Shown here: in pieces, positions 7,972 through 16,525 of the stretch | Numbering within the stretch: position 1 is the first letter of the stretch | Layout of the letters: each line of letters opens with the position of its first letter | Assembly (NCBI RefSeq): GCF_003285545.1 | Contig: NZ_QLNV01000008.1 | Span: 1-64,000, forward strand | Source of the DNA: Sinomicrobium soli | GTDB taxonomy: Bacteria; Bacteroidota; Bacteroidia; Flavobacteriales; Flavobacteriaceae | Direction of reading: 5' to 3' | Length of the DNA: 64,000 nucleotides | Program-made: the position numbers and the translations under genes | Notes under the pieces: generated by a model | The model's input: only the letters and a program-made list of their open reading frames with translations | What the model was told of the DNA's origin: nothing | Database searches by the model: none

Positions 7972-9282
7972 ATGGGTATATTTCGTATTGAAGGAGGGCA
8001 TACGCTTCGGGGGGAGATCACTCCCCAGGGGGCAAAGAACGAGGCCCTGCAGATTTTGTGTGCCGTATTGCTGACCGATGAGCCGGTTGCCATACACAAT
8101 ATTCCTGATATCCTGGATGTGAACAAGCTTATCGGCCTGTTGCAGAGCCTGGGGGTCAAAACCGAAAAACTTGGAAAGGGAGCCTATCGCTTTACTGCAG
8201 ACCATGTAAACATGGACTATCTGCAATCGGAACAGTTTAAGGAAGACGGCAGGGGGCTACGCGGTTCGATCATGATCGTAGGGCCGTTGCTGGCCAGGTT
8301 CGGAAAAGGGTATATCCCTAAACCCGGGGGAGACAAGATAGGCCGGAGAAGGCTGGATACCCACTTTGAAGGACTGATCAGGCTGGGAGCCCGTTTCAGG
8401 TATAACCGGGAAGAATACTTCTATGGCGTGGAAGCCGATCGCCTGCAGGGAACATATATGCTGCTGGATGAAGCATCGGTAACCGGTACTGCCAATATCG
8501 TGATGGCCGCCGTACTGGCAGAAGGAACCACAACCATTTACAATGCCGCCTGCGAGCCCTACCTGCAGCAGTTGTGTAGCATGCTGAACCGGATGGGGGC
8601 GAAGATCAGCGGTGTGGGGTCCAACCTGCTGATTATTGAGGGTGTAGAGAGACTGTCCGGAACCACCCATACCATGCTGCCCGACATGATAGAGATCGGG
8701 AGCTGGATAGGCCTGGCTGCCATGACACAGAGCGAACTGACCATAAAAAATGTGGGCTGGGGCAGCCTCGGCCAGATCCCGGGGGTGTTCGGGAAACTGG
8801 GAATTACCCTGGAGAAAAGGGACGATGATATTTATATTCCGGCCCATACCGATGGTTACGAGATACAGAGCTATATAGACGGTTCCATCCTGACGGTCTC
8901 CGATGCACCCTGGCCGGGGTTTACGCCGGACCTGCTGAGTATCGTACTCGTCATGGCCACCCAGGCAAGGGGAAGTGTGCTCATTCACCAGAAAATGTTT
9001 GAAAGCCGCCTTTTCTTTGTCGACAAACTGATCGACATGGGGGCCAAGATCATTTTGTGCGATCCGCACCGGGCTACGGTGATAGGCCATGACTTTAAGT
9101 CCAGGCTGAAAGCGACCACCATGAGCTCGCCCGATATCAGGGCAGGGGTAGCGCTGCTTATAGCCGCCCTTTCGGCAAAAGGAACCTCAACCATACACAA
9201 TATCGAACAGATAGACCGGGGTTACGAGCACATAGACCGCCGCTTACAGGCCATAGGGGCGCATATAGAGCGGGTTTCTTAG
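7972..9282 (+). CDS. murA: UDP-N-acetylglucosamine 1-carboxyvinyltransferase, Asp active-site type
   Basis: This 436-residue enzyme transfers enolpyruvate from PEP to UDP-GlcNAc in the first committed step of peptidoglycan synthesis. The N-terminal QGAKNEALQ (residues 19-27, with the substrate-binding Lys-Asn) and the repeated EPSP-synthase-like domains are intact. In the active-site loop the normal PGGC is PGGDKIGRR: Asp121 replaces the catalytic Cys that fosfomycin alkylates. The same change is known in Mycobacterium, Chlamydia and Borrelia MurA and gives insensitivity to fosfomycin. The gene follows DUF4290, 77 bp apart, and is followed by a long structured gap. Confidence 0.94.
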   Translation: MGIFRIEGGHTLRGEITPQGAKNEALQILCAVLLTDEPVAIHNIPDILDVNKLIGLLQSLGVKTEKLGKGAYRFTADHVNMDYLQSEQFKEDGRGLRGSIMIVGPLLARFGKGYIPKPGGDKIGRRRLDTHFEGLIRLGARFRYNREEYFYGVEADRLQGTYMLLDEASVTGTANIVMAAVLAEGTTTIYNAACEPYLQQLCSMLNRMGAKISGVGSNLLIIEGVERLSGTTHTMLPDMIEIGSWIGLAAMTQSELTIKNVGWGSLGQIPGVFGKLGITLEKRDDDIYIPAHTDGYEIQSYIDGSILTVSDAPWPGFTPDLLSIVLVMATQARGSVLIHQKMFESRLFFVDKLIDMGAKIILCDPHRATVIGHDFKSRLKATTMSSPDIRAGVALLIAALSAKGTSTIHNIEQIDRGYEHIDRRLQAIGAHIERVS

Positions 9283-9820
9283 TTTAGTTCTTAGTTGTTA
9301 GTTCGTAGTTTGAAAGTTTGGAAATGACAAAACGGTAGAAAATTGTCATCCAGAGAACTAACATTTGAGCAACCGCATCAATGGAGATGACGTTTTTGTC
9401 ATCATATATCAAATGTGATAAACCTACACATAACTCCTCCCTTCAGACGAAGGGAGGTGGCTCATCTTCGATGAGACGGAGGGTTCTGAAAGCCCGGATC
9501 ATAAGGATAATCCCAAACCTTTGGGGATATACGCCAAAGTTCGGGCCTGTCAAAACTCCCCGGCCAGCGTAGCTGCCCACCCCTCCCAGCCTGTCCGGCA
9601 GGCAGGTTCATCTGAAGAGGGGAGTCTTTGAGACGGAGTAACTTACGATAGATACGTCATGGGTAACGTAGTGAAGAATATCTGCCCCGGCCCAAAGGAA
9701 CTTCAACAGCATAACGGCTCAAAAGAGATTTCTCCCCGACTAACTTGTCCCGAGCATAGGGGAAGGTGAATGACAAGCCACTACAAACATAGGATGACAA
9801 TCTGCAACTACCCCTCCCGT
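9283..9820. repeat. structured non-coding stretch with hairpins and short repeats
   Basis: I see no convincing gene in these 538 bases. There are perfect hairpins at 9436-9457 (CCTCCCTT/AAGGGAGG), 9461-9475 (CTCATC/GATGAG) and 9589-9603 (GCCTG/CAGGC). The last is nested inside a wider CCCCTC/GAGGGG pair at 9580-9622. The word GAGACGGAG follows the hairpins twice, at 9473 and 9630. This layout fits an intergenic repeat family or relics of a non-autonomous mobile element. A short frame at 9381-9572 crosses the hairpins and does not look like protein. Confidence 0.5.
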
Positions 9821-12010
9821 CTACTTTTTAGCAGCCTGTACCAGTTCGAGCTGGTCCAGGTTTACATTGGTGGTAAAAATGCCGTAATTGACCACGGCCT
9901 TTTTCTTTTCAATGCTGTCGATAGTGCCTACTGCCTTTCCCTCGGGCATGCGGACGCGATCGCCTACCTTGAGTACCGGTTTCGGGATGTTTTTTTCCTT
10001 CAGGATATTTTCCTTCTTCTCCTTCTTTTTCTTTTCCCTGATCACCTCTACCTTTTTTTCCACCTCCCTGACCAGCTTTTCCTGCTGTAGTTTCTCTTTC
10101 TTTTTTGCCTTTGGAGGGCTGGGATTGCGTTTGCTGTTTTCGGTTTCCACGATCCGCAGGAATTCCGAGATCAGGGGCCTTTTTTTCTTGTCGTTAAAAT
10201 ATTTTTCGGCAATATCGTTGACCTTGTTCCCGAGGTATATCATGCGCTGGTTGTGATCGAACAGCTGCTGGTAGCTTTCGAGTTTGTGCTGTATCCTCTG
10301 GTTGAGCCCCTCCAGGCGGCTGGCCTCTTCCCGGGCACGTACTTCCTCGTCTTTCAGCTGCCGGGAGGTTTTTTCCATTTTGTTCCTTTCTTTCTGCAGC
10401 TTGGCTATGGTAGCGTCAAAACGCACTTTTCCCCTTTCTATCTTTTTCTTGGCCCTGTTGATCAGGCTGTAGGGGATGCCGTTTTTCTGTGCGACCTCAA
10501 AAGTAAAGGAACTCCCGGCTTCCCCGATGATAAGGCGATACACCGGTTCCAGGCTTTTGCTGTCGAAGAGCATATTGGCATTAGACGCATACGGCAGTTC
10601 GTTGGCCAGCATTTTCAGGTTGGCATAATGCGTGGTGATAATGCCGAAAGCTTCCCGGTGATAGAATTCTTCGAGGAAAGTTTCTGCCAGCGCCCCCCCG
10701 AGTTCCGGGTCACTTCCCGTCCCGAACTCATCGATCAGGAAAAGGGTCTGCGCATTGCATTTTCGCAGAAAATAGTTCATGTTTTTCAGGCGGTAACTAT
10801 AGGTGCTCAGGTGGTTTTCTATAGACTGGTTATCCCCTATATCGGTCAGGATACGGTCGAACAGGCACATGGTGCTTCTCGGGTGTACCGGTACCAGCAT
10901 ACCGCTCTGTAGCATGACCTGTAACAGCCCCACGGTTTTCAGGGTGATGCTCTTCCCCCCGGCATTCGGCCCGGAGATCACAATAATGCGGTTTTCCCGG
11001 TGCAGGGCAATGGTTTGCGGATGGGTTTTTTCTCCTTTCTGCGCATTCGTGAGAAAGAGCAACGGATGATAGGCATCGATAAGGCGAATTTCCTTCTCTT
11101 CCGTAATTTCCGGCAATACCGCATGCATGTCGCCGGCGTATTTTGCCTTGGCGGCGATAATATCCATATCCGAGAGAAATTCCCGGTATGCCGTCAGCAG
11201 CGGGGCATAGGGCCTTAAAAAATCGGTCAGCTCCCGCAGTATTTTCTTTATTTCTTCTTTTTCGTCGTATTCCAGGTTGCCCAGTTCCCGGGAATATTTC
11301 AGCGTGGTTTCGGGTTCGATATATACGATACTCCCGGTCTTGGAATTTCCCATAATGGCACCCTTGACCCTTTTGCGGTACATGGCTTTTACGGCCAGTA
11401 CCCGCCTGTTTTCCACCACTGTTTCCCGGATGTCGTCGAGATAGCCCGAGGCATTACAGTTTTGCAGGGCACTTAGAAAGCTCTGGTTGATCTTTCCCCT
11501 TACCTCGTTGATGGCCCTGCGGATATTGGTCAGTGCCGGGGAAGCGTCGTCCCTGATCTCTCCGAAACGGTCTATAACGGCATCTGTCTTTTCGATAATA
11601 TCCCGGGTGAGATAAATGTTTTCTGCCTTTTTGTGAAGTGTAGGGTAGTATTCCCTGAATTTCCTGAAAAAGAGGATATGGGTGTTAACAGTTTGGGAGA
11701 TACCTGCTATTTTCCTGAAACTTCCCGTTTCTATGACGGTGTTCTCGATGTCGAGCAGTTTTATTTCCTGGTCGATGGAGTCGAAATAATGCCCGGGGAT
11801 ACTGTTGTCGTTTTCAAAGGAAGCGACGTATTCAAAAGTCTGTTGCAGGGCATCCAGCAAAAGTTCCTTTTTGGCAAACGGGAGTATGTCGGGTGCTTTT
11901 GCTTTTCCCGCGGAGGTGGTACACCGCTCTTCGATATGGGATAATACCGTAGAGAATTCGAGGTCCTGCAAGGTTTTGCCGTGGATCTTATGCATGGTGT
12001 CTGTAGTCAT
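9821..12010 (-). CDS. MutS2-type ATPase without Smr domain
   Basis: This 729-residue MutS2 homologue has the clamp and lever regions at residues 1-300 and Walker A ISGPNAGGKSITLKT near residue 350. Walker B is FLIDEFGTGSDPELGGALAE, and the switch is TTHYANLK. A long charged coiled coil covers about residues 510-670, with a Lys-rich run. It ends with a small KOW-like domain (KVGDRVRMPEGKAVGTIDSI). The nuclease Smr domain that closes canonical MutS2 is missing, as is usual in Bacteroidota copies. The family is implicated in recombination control or in splitting stalled ribosomes; which one applies here cannot be told. It is divergent from pyrR. Confidence 0.9.
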   Translation of the reverse strand: MTTDTMHKIHGKTLQDLEFSTVLSHIEERCTTSAGKAKAPDILPFAKKELLLDALQQTFEYVASFENDNSIPGHYFDSIDQEIKLLDIENTVIETGSFRKIAGISQTVNTHILFFRKFREYYPTLHKKAENIYLTRDIIEKTDAVIDRFGEIRDDASPALTNIRRAINEVRGKINQSFLSALQNCNASGYLDDIRETVVENRRVLAVKAMYRKRVKGAIMGNSKTGSIVYIEPETTLKYSRELGNLEYDEKEEIKKILRELTDFLRPYAPLLTAYREFLSDMDIIAAKAKYAGDMHAVLPEITEEKEIRLIDAYHPLLFLTNAQKGEKTHPQTIALHRENRIIVISGPNAGGKSITLKTVGLLQVMLQSGMLVPVHPRSTMCLFDRILTDIGDNQSIENHLSTYSYRLKNMNYFLRKCNAQTLFLIDEFGTGSDPELGGALAETFLEEFYHREAFGIITTHYANLKMLANELPYASNANMLFDSKSLEPVYRLIIGEAGSSFTFEVAQKNGIPYSLINRAKKKIERGKVRFDATIAKLQKERNKMEKTSRQLKDEEVRAREEASRLEGLNQRIQHKLESYQQLFDHNQRMIYLGNKVNDIAEKYFNDKKKRPLISEFLRIVETENSKRNPSPPKAKKKEKLQQEKLVREVEKKVEVIREKKKKEKKENILKEKNIPKPVLKVGDRVRMPEGKAVGTIDSIEKKKAVVNYGIFTTNVNLDQLELVQAAKK

Positions 12011-12211
12011 TGTTCGGGTTTAGTGAATTGCAAAGATAATCAGGATACGGAAAGTATGGATATGCCCGGCAAAATAGCTGTCCGGTGGACCGTGGTTTTA
12101 CAGGTTTCAGATTTGTGGCCGATGGGTCCGGGTTGCCGTTTACGAGGTAAAATAAATGGATGCCGCCTCCGTAAGTTTCATATAAATCCGTATTTTTACA
12201 GGCGAAATACG

Positions 12212-12760
12212 ATGGGAAACATGAGTCAAAAAGTTCTGCTTTCTTCCAGGGAAATTCACATTATACTGCATCGACTGGCTTGTCAGCTTATTGAAAACCA
12301 TCTCGATTTTAAGAACACCGTGCTTATCGGTATCCAGCCCAGGGGAAAATACCTGGCCGACAGGCTGGCGCGCCTGCTCCGGGACGAATACGGAGTGAGG
12401 GACATACAGCTGGGATACCTGGACATTACCTTCTACAGGGATGATTTTCGAAGGGGGGAAAAGCCCCTGGAGGCCAATAAGACCCAGATCGATTTTCTGG
12501 TGGAGAACAGCAAGGTGGTCTTTATAGACGATGTGCTGTATACCGGCAGAAGCATAAGGGCCGCGCTGACGGCCATACAGTCGTTCGGAAGACCGGCGGA
12601 AATAGAATTGCTTACGCTTATCGACAGGCGGTTCAGCAGGCATTTGCCCATTCAGCCGGACTACCGGGGCAGGCAGGTGGATGCGATTAACCGGGAGAAG
12701 GTAAAGGTGATGTGGGAAGAGAATGAAGGCGAAGATGTCATATACCTGGTCGATAATTAG
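12212..12760 (+). CDS. pyrR: PyrR-family phosphoribosyltransferase
   Basis: This 182-residue type I phosphoribosyltransferase has the PRPP-binding motif VVFIDDVLYTGRSIRAAL near residues 98-115, plus IGIQPRGKYLA and the C-terminal RQVDAINREKVKV typical of PyrR. PyrR binds pyr mRNA in response to UMP and has uracil phosphoribosyltransferase activity. pyrB lies 94 bp downstream, so a link to pyrimidine synthesis is clear. I see no obvious attenuator with an anti-terminator fold between them. ATG 12212 or 12221 could be the start; the nine-base difference does not affect the family match. Confidence 0.9.
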   Translation: MGNMSQKVLLSSREIHIILHRLACQLIENHLDFKNTVLIGIQPRGKYLADRLARLLRDEYGVRDIQLGYLDITFYRDDFRRGEKPLEANKTQIDFLVENSKVVFIDDVLYTGRSIRAALTAIQSFGRPAEIELLTLIDRRFSRHLPIQPDYRGRQVDAINREKVKVMWEENEGEDVIYLVDN

Positions 12761-12854
12761 GCGGTGACGTGACAGGAAGGGCAAAGACCGGGCATCATGC
12801 CGGGAACATCTTGTACGGCTCCGTACCCGAAATTACAAAATACAACTCTAAAAT

Positions 12855-13784
12855 ATGAGCGAATTAAGTGTCAATCACTTATTGGGGATCAAGTATATCA
12901 AGGAGGCGGATATTCAGCTTATTTTCGAAACAGCCGATCATTTTAAAGAGGTGATCAACAGGCCCATTAAAAAAGTCCCCTCGCTGAGGGACATCACGAT
13001 AGCCAACCTGTTCTTCGAAAACAGTACACGTACCCGTCTGTCTTTTGAGCTGGCGGAAAAGAGGCTTTCTGCCGATGTGATCAATTTCTCGGCGGCCCAG
13101 TCTTCCGTAAAAAAGGGAGAGACGCTTATCGATACGGTCAACAACATCCTCTCTATGAAGGTGGATATGGTGGTCATGCGGCATCCCAATCCGGGGGCCG
13201 GGGTATTTCTGTCTCAAAATATTCAGGCCAGTATCGTCAATGCCGGGGACGGAGCTCATGAGCATCCTACCCAGGCCCTGCTCGATTCCTATTCCATCAG
13301 GGAGCGGCTGGGGGACGTCGCCGGGAAGAATGTGGTTATTGTAGGCGATATACTGCACTCCCGCGTAGCCCTGTCCAATATCTTTGCACTTAAGTTGCAG
13401 GGAGCCAATGTCAAGGTGTGCGGACCGCTTACCCTGATCCCCAAATATATCGGGACCCTCGGGATAGAGGTCGAACCCGACCTGCGCAAGGCCTTGCAAT
13501 GGTGCGATGTGGCGAATATGCTCAGGGTTCAGAACGAACGTATGGACATCAGCTATTTTCCTTCAACCAGGGAATATACCCAGCAGTTCGGGGTAGACCG
13601 GGCCCTGCTGGATTCCCTCGACAAGGAGATAGTGATCATGCACCCCGGCCCCATAAACAGGGGGGTCGAGATAACAAGTGATGTGGCCGATTCCAAACAG
13701 GCCATTATACTGAACCAGGTAGAGAACGGGGTAGCCATACGCATGGCCGTTATTTACCTGCTGGCTTCAAAGATTAAAAATTAG
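12855..13784 (+). CDS. pyrB: aspartate carbamoyltransferase catalytic subunit
   Basis: This 309-residue enzyme condenses carbamoyl phosphate with aspartate in de novo pyrimidine synthesis. The carbamoyl phosphate motif FFENSTRTRLSFE is at residues 55-67, the mobile SSVKKGET loop at about 83, HPTQALLD near 138 and the aspartate loop near 270 (MHPGPINRGVEI). Length is that of a catalytic chain. No regulatory PyrI gene is adjacent. It follows pyrR and precedes the STAS-like gene by 3 bp, so these are probably one transcript. Confidence 0.96.
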   Translation: MSELSVNHLLGIKYIKEADIQLIFETADHFKEVINRPIKKVPSLRDITIANLFFENSTRTRLSFELAEKRLSADVINFSAAQSSVKKGETLIDTVNNILSMKVDMVVMRHPNPGAGVFLSQNIQASIVNAGDGAHEHPTQALLDSYSIRERLGDVAGKNVVIVGDILHSRVALSNIFALKLQGANVKVCGPLTLIPKYIGTLGIEVEPDLRKALQWCDVANMLRVQNERMDISYFPSTREYTQQFGVDRALLDSLDKEIVIMHPGPINRGVEITSDVADSKQAIILNQVENGVAIRMAVIYLLASKIKN

Positions 13785-13787
13785 CCT

Positions 13788-14123
13788 ATGATTTTTGACA
13801 AACAGAACAATAATACGACGATCGTAACCCACGAAAAGGGAGGAGTGAACGATTTTTGCCTGCGGCTGGAAGAGGTTTACGACAAGCTGGCAAGCGACCA
13901 CCTGGTGGTCAACCTGTTTTCTCTCGACCGCCTGGAGGCAGCAGATCTCGGAGCACTGACCGGGATTTCGGCAAGACACCGCGGCAACAACAAGTCCTTT
14001 GTAATTGTCACCAATAAGATAAGTCCCGACGAAGTCCCGGGCGAACTGGTAGTGGTACCTACCTTACAGGAAGCCCGTGACATTATAGAAATGGACGAAA
14101 TAGAACGCGACCTGGGGTTATAG
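13788..14123 (+). CDS. STAS-like protein upstream of rnz
   Basis: A 111-residue protein with an alternating beta/alpha pattern, including HLVVNLFSLDRLEAADLGALTGISARHRGNNKSFVIVTN. This resembles the STAS (anti-sigma factor antagonist) fold, with a Leu/Asp-rich loop where SpoIIAA proteins carry the phosphorylated Ser. A clear phosphorylatable DSSG-type motif is missing. In Bacteroidota this gene is commonly found directly before rnz, and some databases mislabel it as ribonuclease Z. The function is unknown. It is tightly linked to pyrB (3-bp gap) and precedes rnz by 128 bp. Confidence 0.65.
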   Translation: MIFDKQNNNTTIVTHEKGGVNDFCLRLEEVYDKLASDHLVVNLFSLDRLEAADLGALTGISARHRGNNKSFVIVTNKISPDEVPGELVVVPTLQEARDIIEMDEIERDLGL

Positions 14124-14251
14124 GAATCCCTGTTGCGGAACGGCCGCGAACCGAAGAAAAGCCCAAAAAAAGGGCAGGAGCCGGCGAGTAGCCTGATACC
14201 GGGTTGTTTCCGGGAAGGAAATGTCCTGGTCATCTTTTAATATATTTTCGA

Positions 14252-15157
14252 ATGAAACTTACTATTCTGGGATGTTATTCTGCGACGCCGAGGGCTTTTA
14301 CCAACCCGACCTCGCAGGTATTGGAAATAAAAAACCACCTGTTCCTGATCGATTGCGGAGAAGGAACCCAGGTACAGCTCAGAAAACACAGTGTGAAGTT
14401 TGCCCGGATCAGGAAGATCTTTATTTCACACCTGCACGGGGACCATTTCTACGGGTTGCCCGGGCTTATATCCACCTTTGTACTGCTGGGAAGAGAAGCA
14501 GCCCTGGACATATACGGCCCGAAGGGGATTAAGGAGGCCATAACCCTGATGCTGAAACTGGGGAATTCGTGGACCAATTTTCCGCTGATCTTTCACGAAT
14601 TGTCCTCAGCGGATTCCGAATGTATTTTTGAAGATGAAAAAGTGGAAGTACACACGGTTCCGCTCCGGCATAGGGTGTACACCAACGGTTTTGTGTTCCG
14701 GGAAAAACCTGGGGAGCGGAAACTCAACATCGATGCGGTGCAGGAGTACGGGATAGACCGGTGCTATTACCGGAATATCAAGAACGGAAAAGACGTACGG
14801 CTCGATAGCGGCGAGGTGGTGGCCAATGCCCTGCTGACCTTCGATCCCGCAGCCCCGAAAAGTTATGCCTTTTGCAGCGATACCATGTACAAGCCCGATA
14901 TCGTACCGCTTATCGAAGATGTGGATGTGCTGTACCACGAATCGACCTTTCTCGAGGATCACAGCGACCTGGCCGTGACAACACGGCATTCTACGGCCCG
15001 GCAGGCTGCAGAGATCGCCAGGATGGCCGGGGTGGGAAAACTTATCCTGGGGCATTATTCGATACGGTACCCCGGCCTGGAAGGATTCCGCCAGGAGGCC
15101 GCGGCCGTTTTCGAAAACGTGGAACTCGCCGACGACGGAAAGGTGTTCACATTCTGA
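14252..15157 (+). CDS. rnz: ribonuclease Z
   Basis: This 301-residue metallo-beta-lactamase-fold endonuclease matures tRNA 3' ends. The zinc motif is SHLHGDHFYGLPGLI at about residues 60-74. Other metal ligands are in PLRHRVYTNGF, the FCSDT segment and the late LILGHYSIRY. This is the short homodimeric form. Start ATG 14252 gives the conserved MKLTILGCYSATPRAFTNPTSQ; longer frames upstream lack conservation. It probably forms a transcript with the STAS-like gene. Note that no tRNA in the window encodes its own CCA, so 3' processing is needed. Confidence 0.93.
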   Translation: MKLTILGCYSATPRAFTNPTSQVLEIKNHLFLIDCGEGTQVQLRKHSVKFARIRKIFISHLHGDHFYGLPGLISTFVLLGREAALDIYGPKGIKEAITLMLKLGNSWTNFPLIFHELSSADSECIFEDEKVEVHTVPLRHRVYTNGFVFREKPGERKLNIDAVQEYGIDRCYYRNIKNGKDVRLDSGEVVANALLTFDPAAPKSYAFCSDTMYKPDIVPLIEDVDVLYHESTFLEDHSDLAVTTRHSTARQAAEIARMAGVGKLILGHYSIRYPGLEGFRQEAAAVFENVELADDGKVFTF

Positions 15158-15298
15158 AAAACTGAAAAATCACCAGTTGCAGGCTCTCAGGTTCAAATGG
15201 AATTCTGAGTTAAGAAATCTCCCCGTCTCCACATCCCCGAATTTCAAATCTTTCCGATAAATTACCCCCTCAAAAACCGGGTATTACGGGCTAAACGG

Positions 15299-15306
15299 TA
15301 TCTTTG
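15299..15306 (+). promoter_or_regulatory. candidate -7 element TATCTTTG of pdxH
   Basis: TATCTTTG matches the Bacteroidota TANNTTTG -7 consensus and lies 28 bp before the pdxH start, a typical spacing for a short leader. No clear -33 TTG was found. Confidence 0.45.
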
Positions 15307-15334
15307 TATAAAATCTTTCCTAAACAGAGATACC

Positions 15335-15982
15335 ATGCAAAAGGATTTGAGTCATTACCGGAAATCATACGAAAAACGGGAGCTTTCCGAAGACAGTACC
15401 CCGGCCGGTCCCATGGAGTTGTTCCGGACCTGGTTTTACGAGGTGGAGAAAGCCGGGGGAGTGGAGGAAGCCAACGCGATGACAGTATCGACCATCGGGC
15501 CTGACGGTTACCCTAAAAGCCGGGTTGTGCTGCTGAAGCGGTTTACACATGAAGGTTTTGTGTTTTACACCAATTACCACAGCGAAAAGGGAAAGGCCAT
15601 TGCAGCCAACCCGAAGGTCTGCCTGTCTTTTTTCTGGCCCAATACGGAACGCCAGGTTATCGTGAAGGGCACTGCCGGGAAACTGGCGGAGAATCTGTCT
15701 GACGGATATTTCGAATCGCGCCCGGAAGGAAGTAAGCTCGGGGCCCTGGCCTCGCCCCAGAGCCAGGTGGTAGCAAGCCGGGAGGTATTGGAGAAAGCTC
15801 TTAAAGACCTTGAAGCGGAATACAAGGGGAAGGAAATTCCCCGTCCGGAGCACTGGGGCGGGTACCTGGTCTCCCCGGTGTCGGTAGAGTTCTGGCAGGG
15901 GCGCCCCAACCGGCTGCACGACAGGATAAGATATACACTCGAAAACGGGGTCGACTGGAAAAAGGAACGCCTTGCGCCTTGA
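15335..15982 (+). CDS. pdxH: pyridoxamine 5'-phosphate oxidase
   Basis: This 215-residue FMN-dependent oxidase converts pyridoxine or pyridoxamine phosphate to PLP. It has the PDxH split-barrel layout: AMTVSTIGPDGYPKSRVVLLKRF (FMN binding), FVFYTNYHSEKGKAIAANP, the RQVIVKGTAGKL strand, the ASPQSQVV loop and the conserved C-terminal FWQGRPNRLHDRI...WKKERLAP. Length is canonical and all parts are present. It is probably monocistronic, with its own promoter in the preceding 177-bp gap. Confidence 0.95.
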   Translation: MQKDLSHYRKSYEKRELSEDSTPAGPMELFRTWFYEVEKAGGVEEANAMTVSTIGPDGYPKSRVVLLKRFTHEGFVFYTNYHSEKGKAIAANPKVCLSFFWPNTERQVIVKGTAGKLAENLSDGYFESRPEGSKLGALASPQSQVVASREVLEKALKDLEAEYKGKEIPRPEHWGGYLVSPVSVEFWQGRPNRLHDRIRYTLENGVDWKKERLAP

Positions 15983-16038
15983 TATTTTACAAATAAAAGT
16001 GTATACTTATATCGGCTAAGCCGTAAACCACAGGTCTT

Positions 16039-16524
16039 ATGAAACAACTTACCATCGTCAGACATGCCAAATCGTCCTGGGAGCACGAAGTACAGGATAA
16101 GGACCGCCCGCTCAAGGACAGGGGGATAAACGACGCCCTTTTAGTGTCATCGCATGTACGCGACCGGATGGAAATGCCGGATATGGTATTTTCCAGTCCC
16201 GCAAACAGGGCGTTGCACACCTGTACCATTTTTATGAGGACACTGGGTATTCCGTGGGACAAACTCCGGTTGTCTGACGAGCTTTACGACTTTTCCGGGG
16301 CCTCGGTAGGCAGGTTTGTCAAGGCGGTGGACGACAACTACGACAAGATCATGATCTTCGGGCACAATCACGCCCTGACCACGGTTTCCAATAATTTCGG
16401 AGACCTCTTTACCGATAATGTTCCCACCAGCGGGCTGGTACGGATCACTTTCGGGGTAGAGCGATGGTCGGATATCCGGGATGGTAAAACAGACCTGATG
16501 GTCTTTCCAAAGCATTTGCGTTAA
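16039..16524 (+). CDS. SixA-type histidine phosphatase
   Basis: A 161-residue member of the histidine phosphatase (phosphoglycerate mutase-like) superfamily. The phospho-accepting RHAKSSW motif is at residues 8-14, and the second catalytic His is in IFGHNHAL near residue 111. Size and order match the SixA branch, whose E. coli member dephosphorylates phosphohistidine on ArcB or the nitrogen PTS protein. The ppk1 ATG follows one base after the stop codon, so the two are translationally close. A role in phosphate or polyphosphate control is inferred from this linkage. Confidence 0.85.
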   Translation: MKQLTIVRHAKSSWEHEVQDKDRPLKDRGINDALLVSSHVRDRMEMPDMVFSSPANRALHTCTIFMRTLGIPWDKLRLSDELYDFSGASVGRFVKAVDDNYDKIMIFGHNHALTTVSNNFGDLFTDNVPTSGLVRITFGVERWSDIRDGKTDLMVFPKHLR

Positions 16525-16525
16525 T

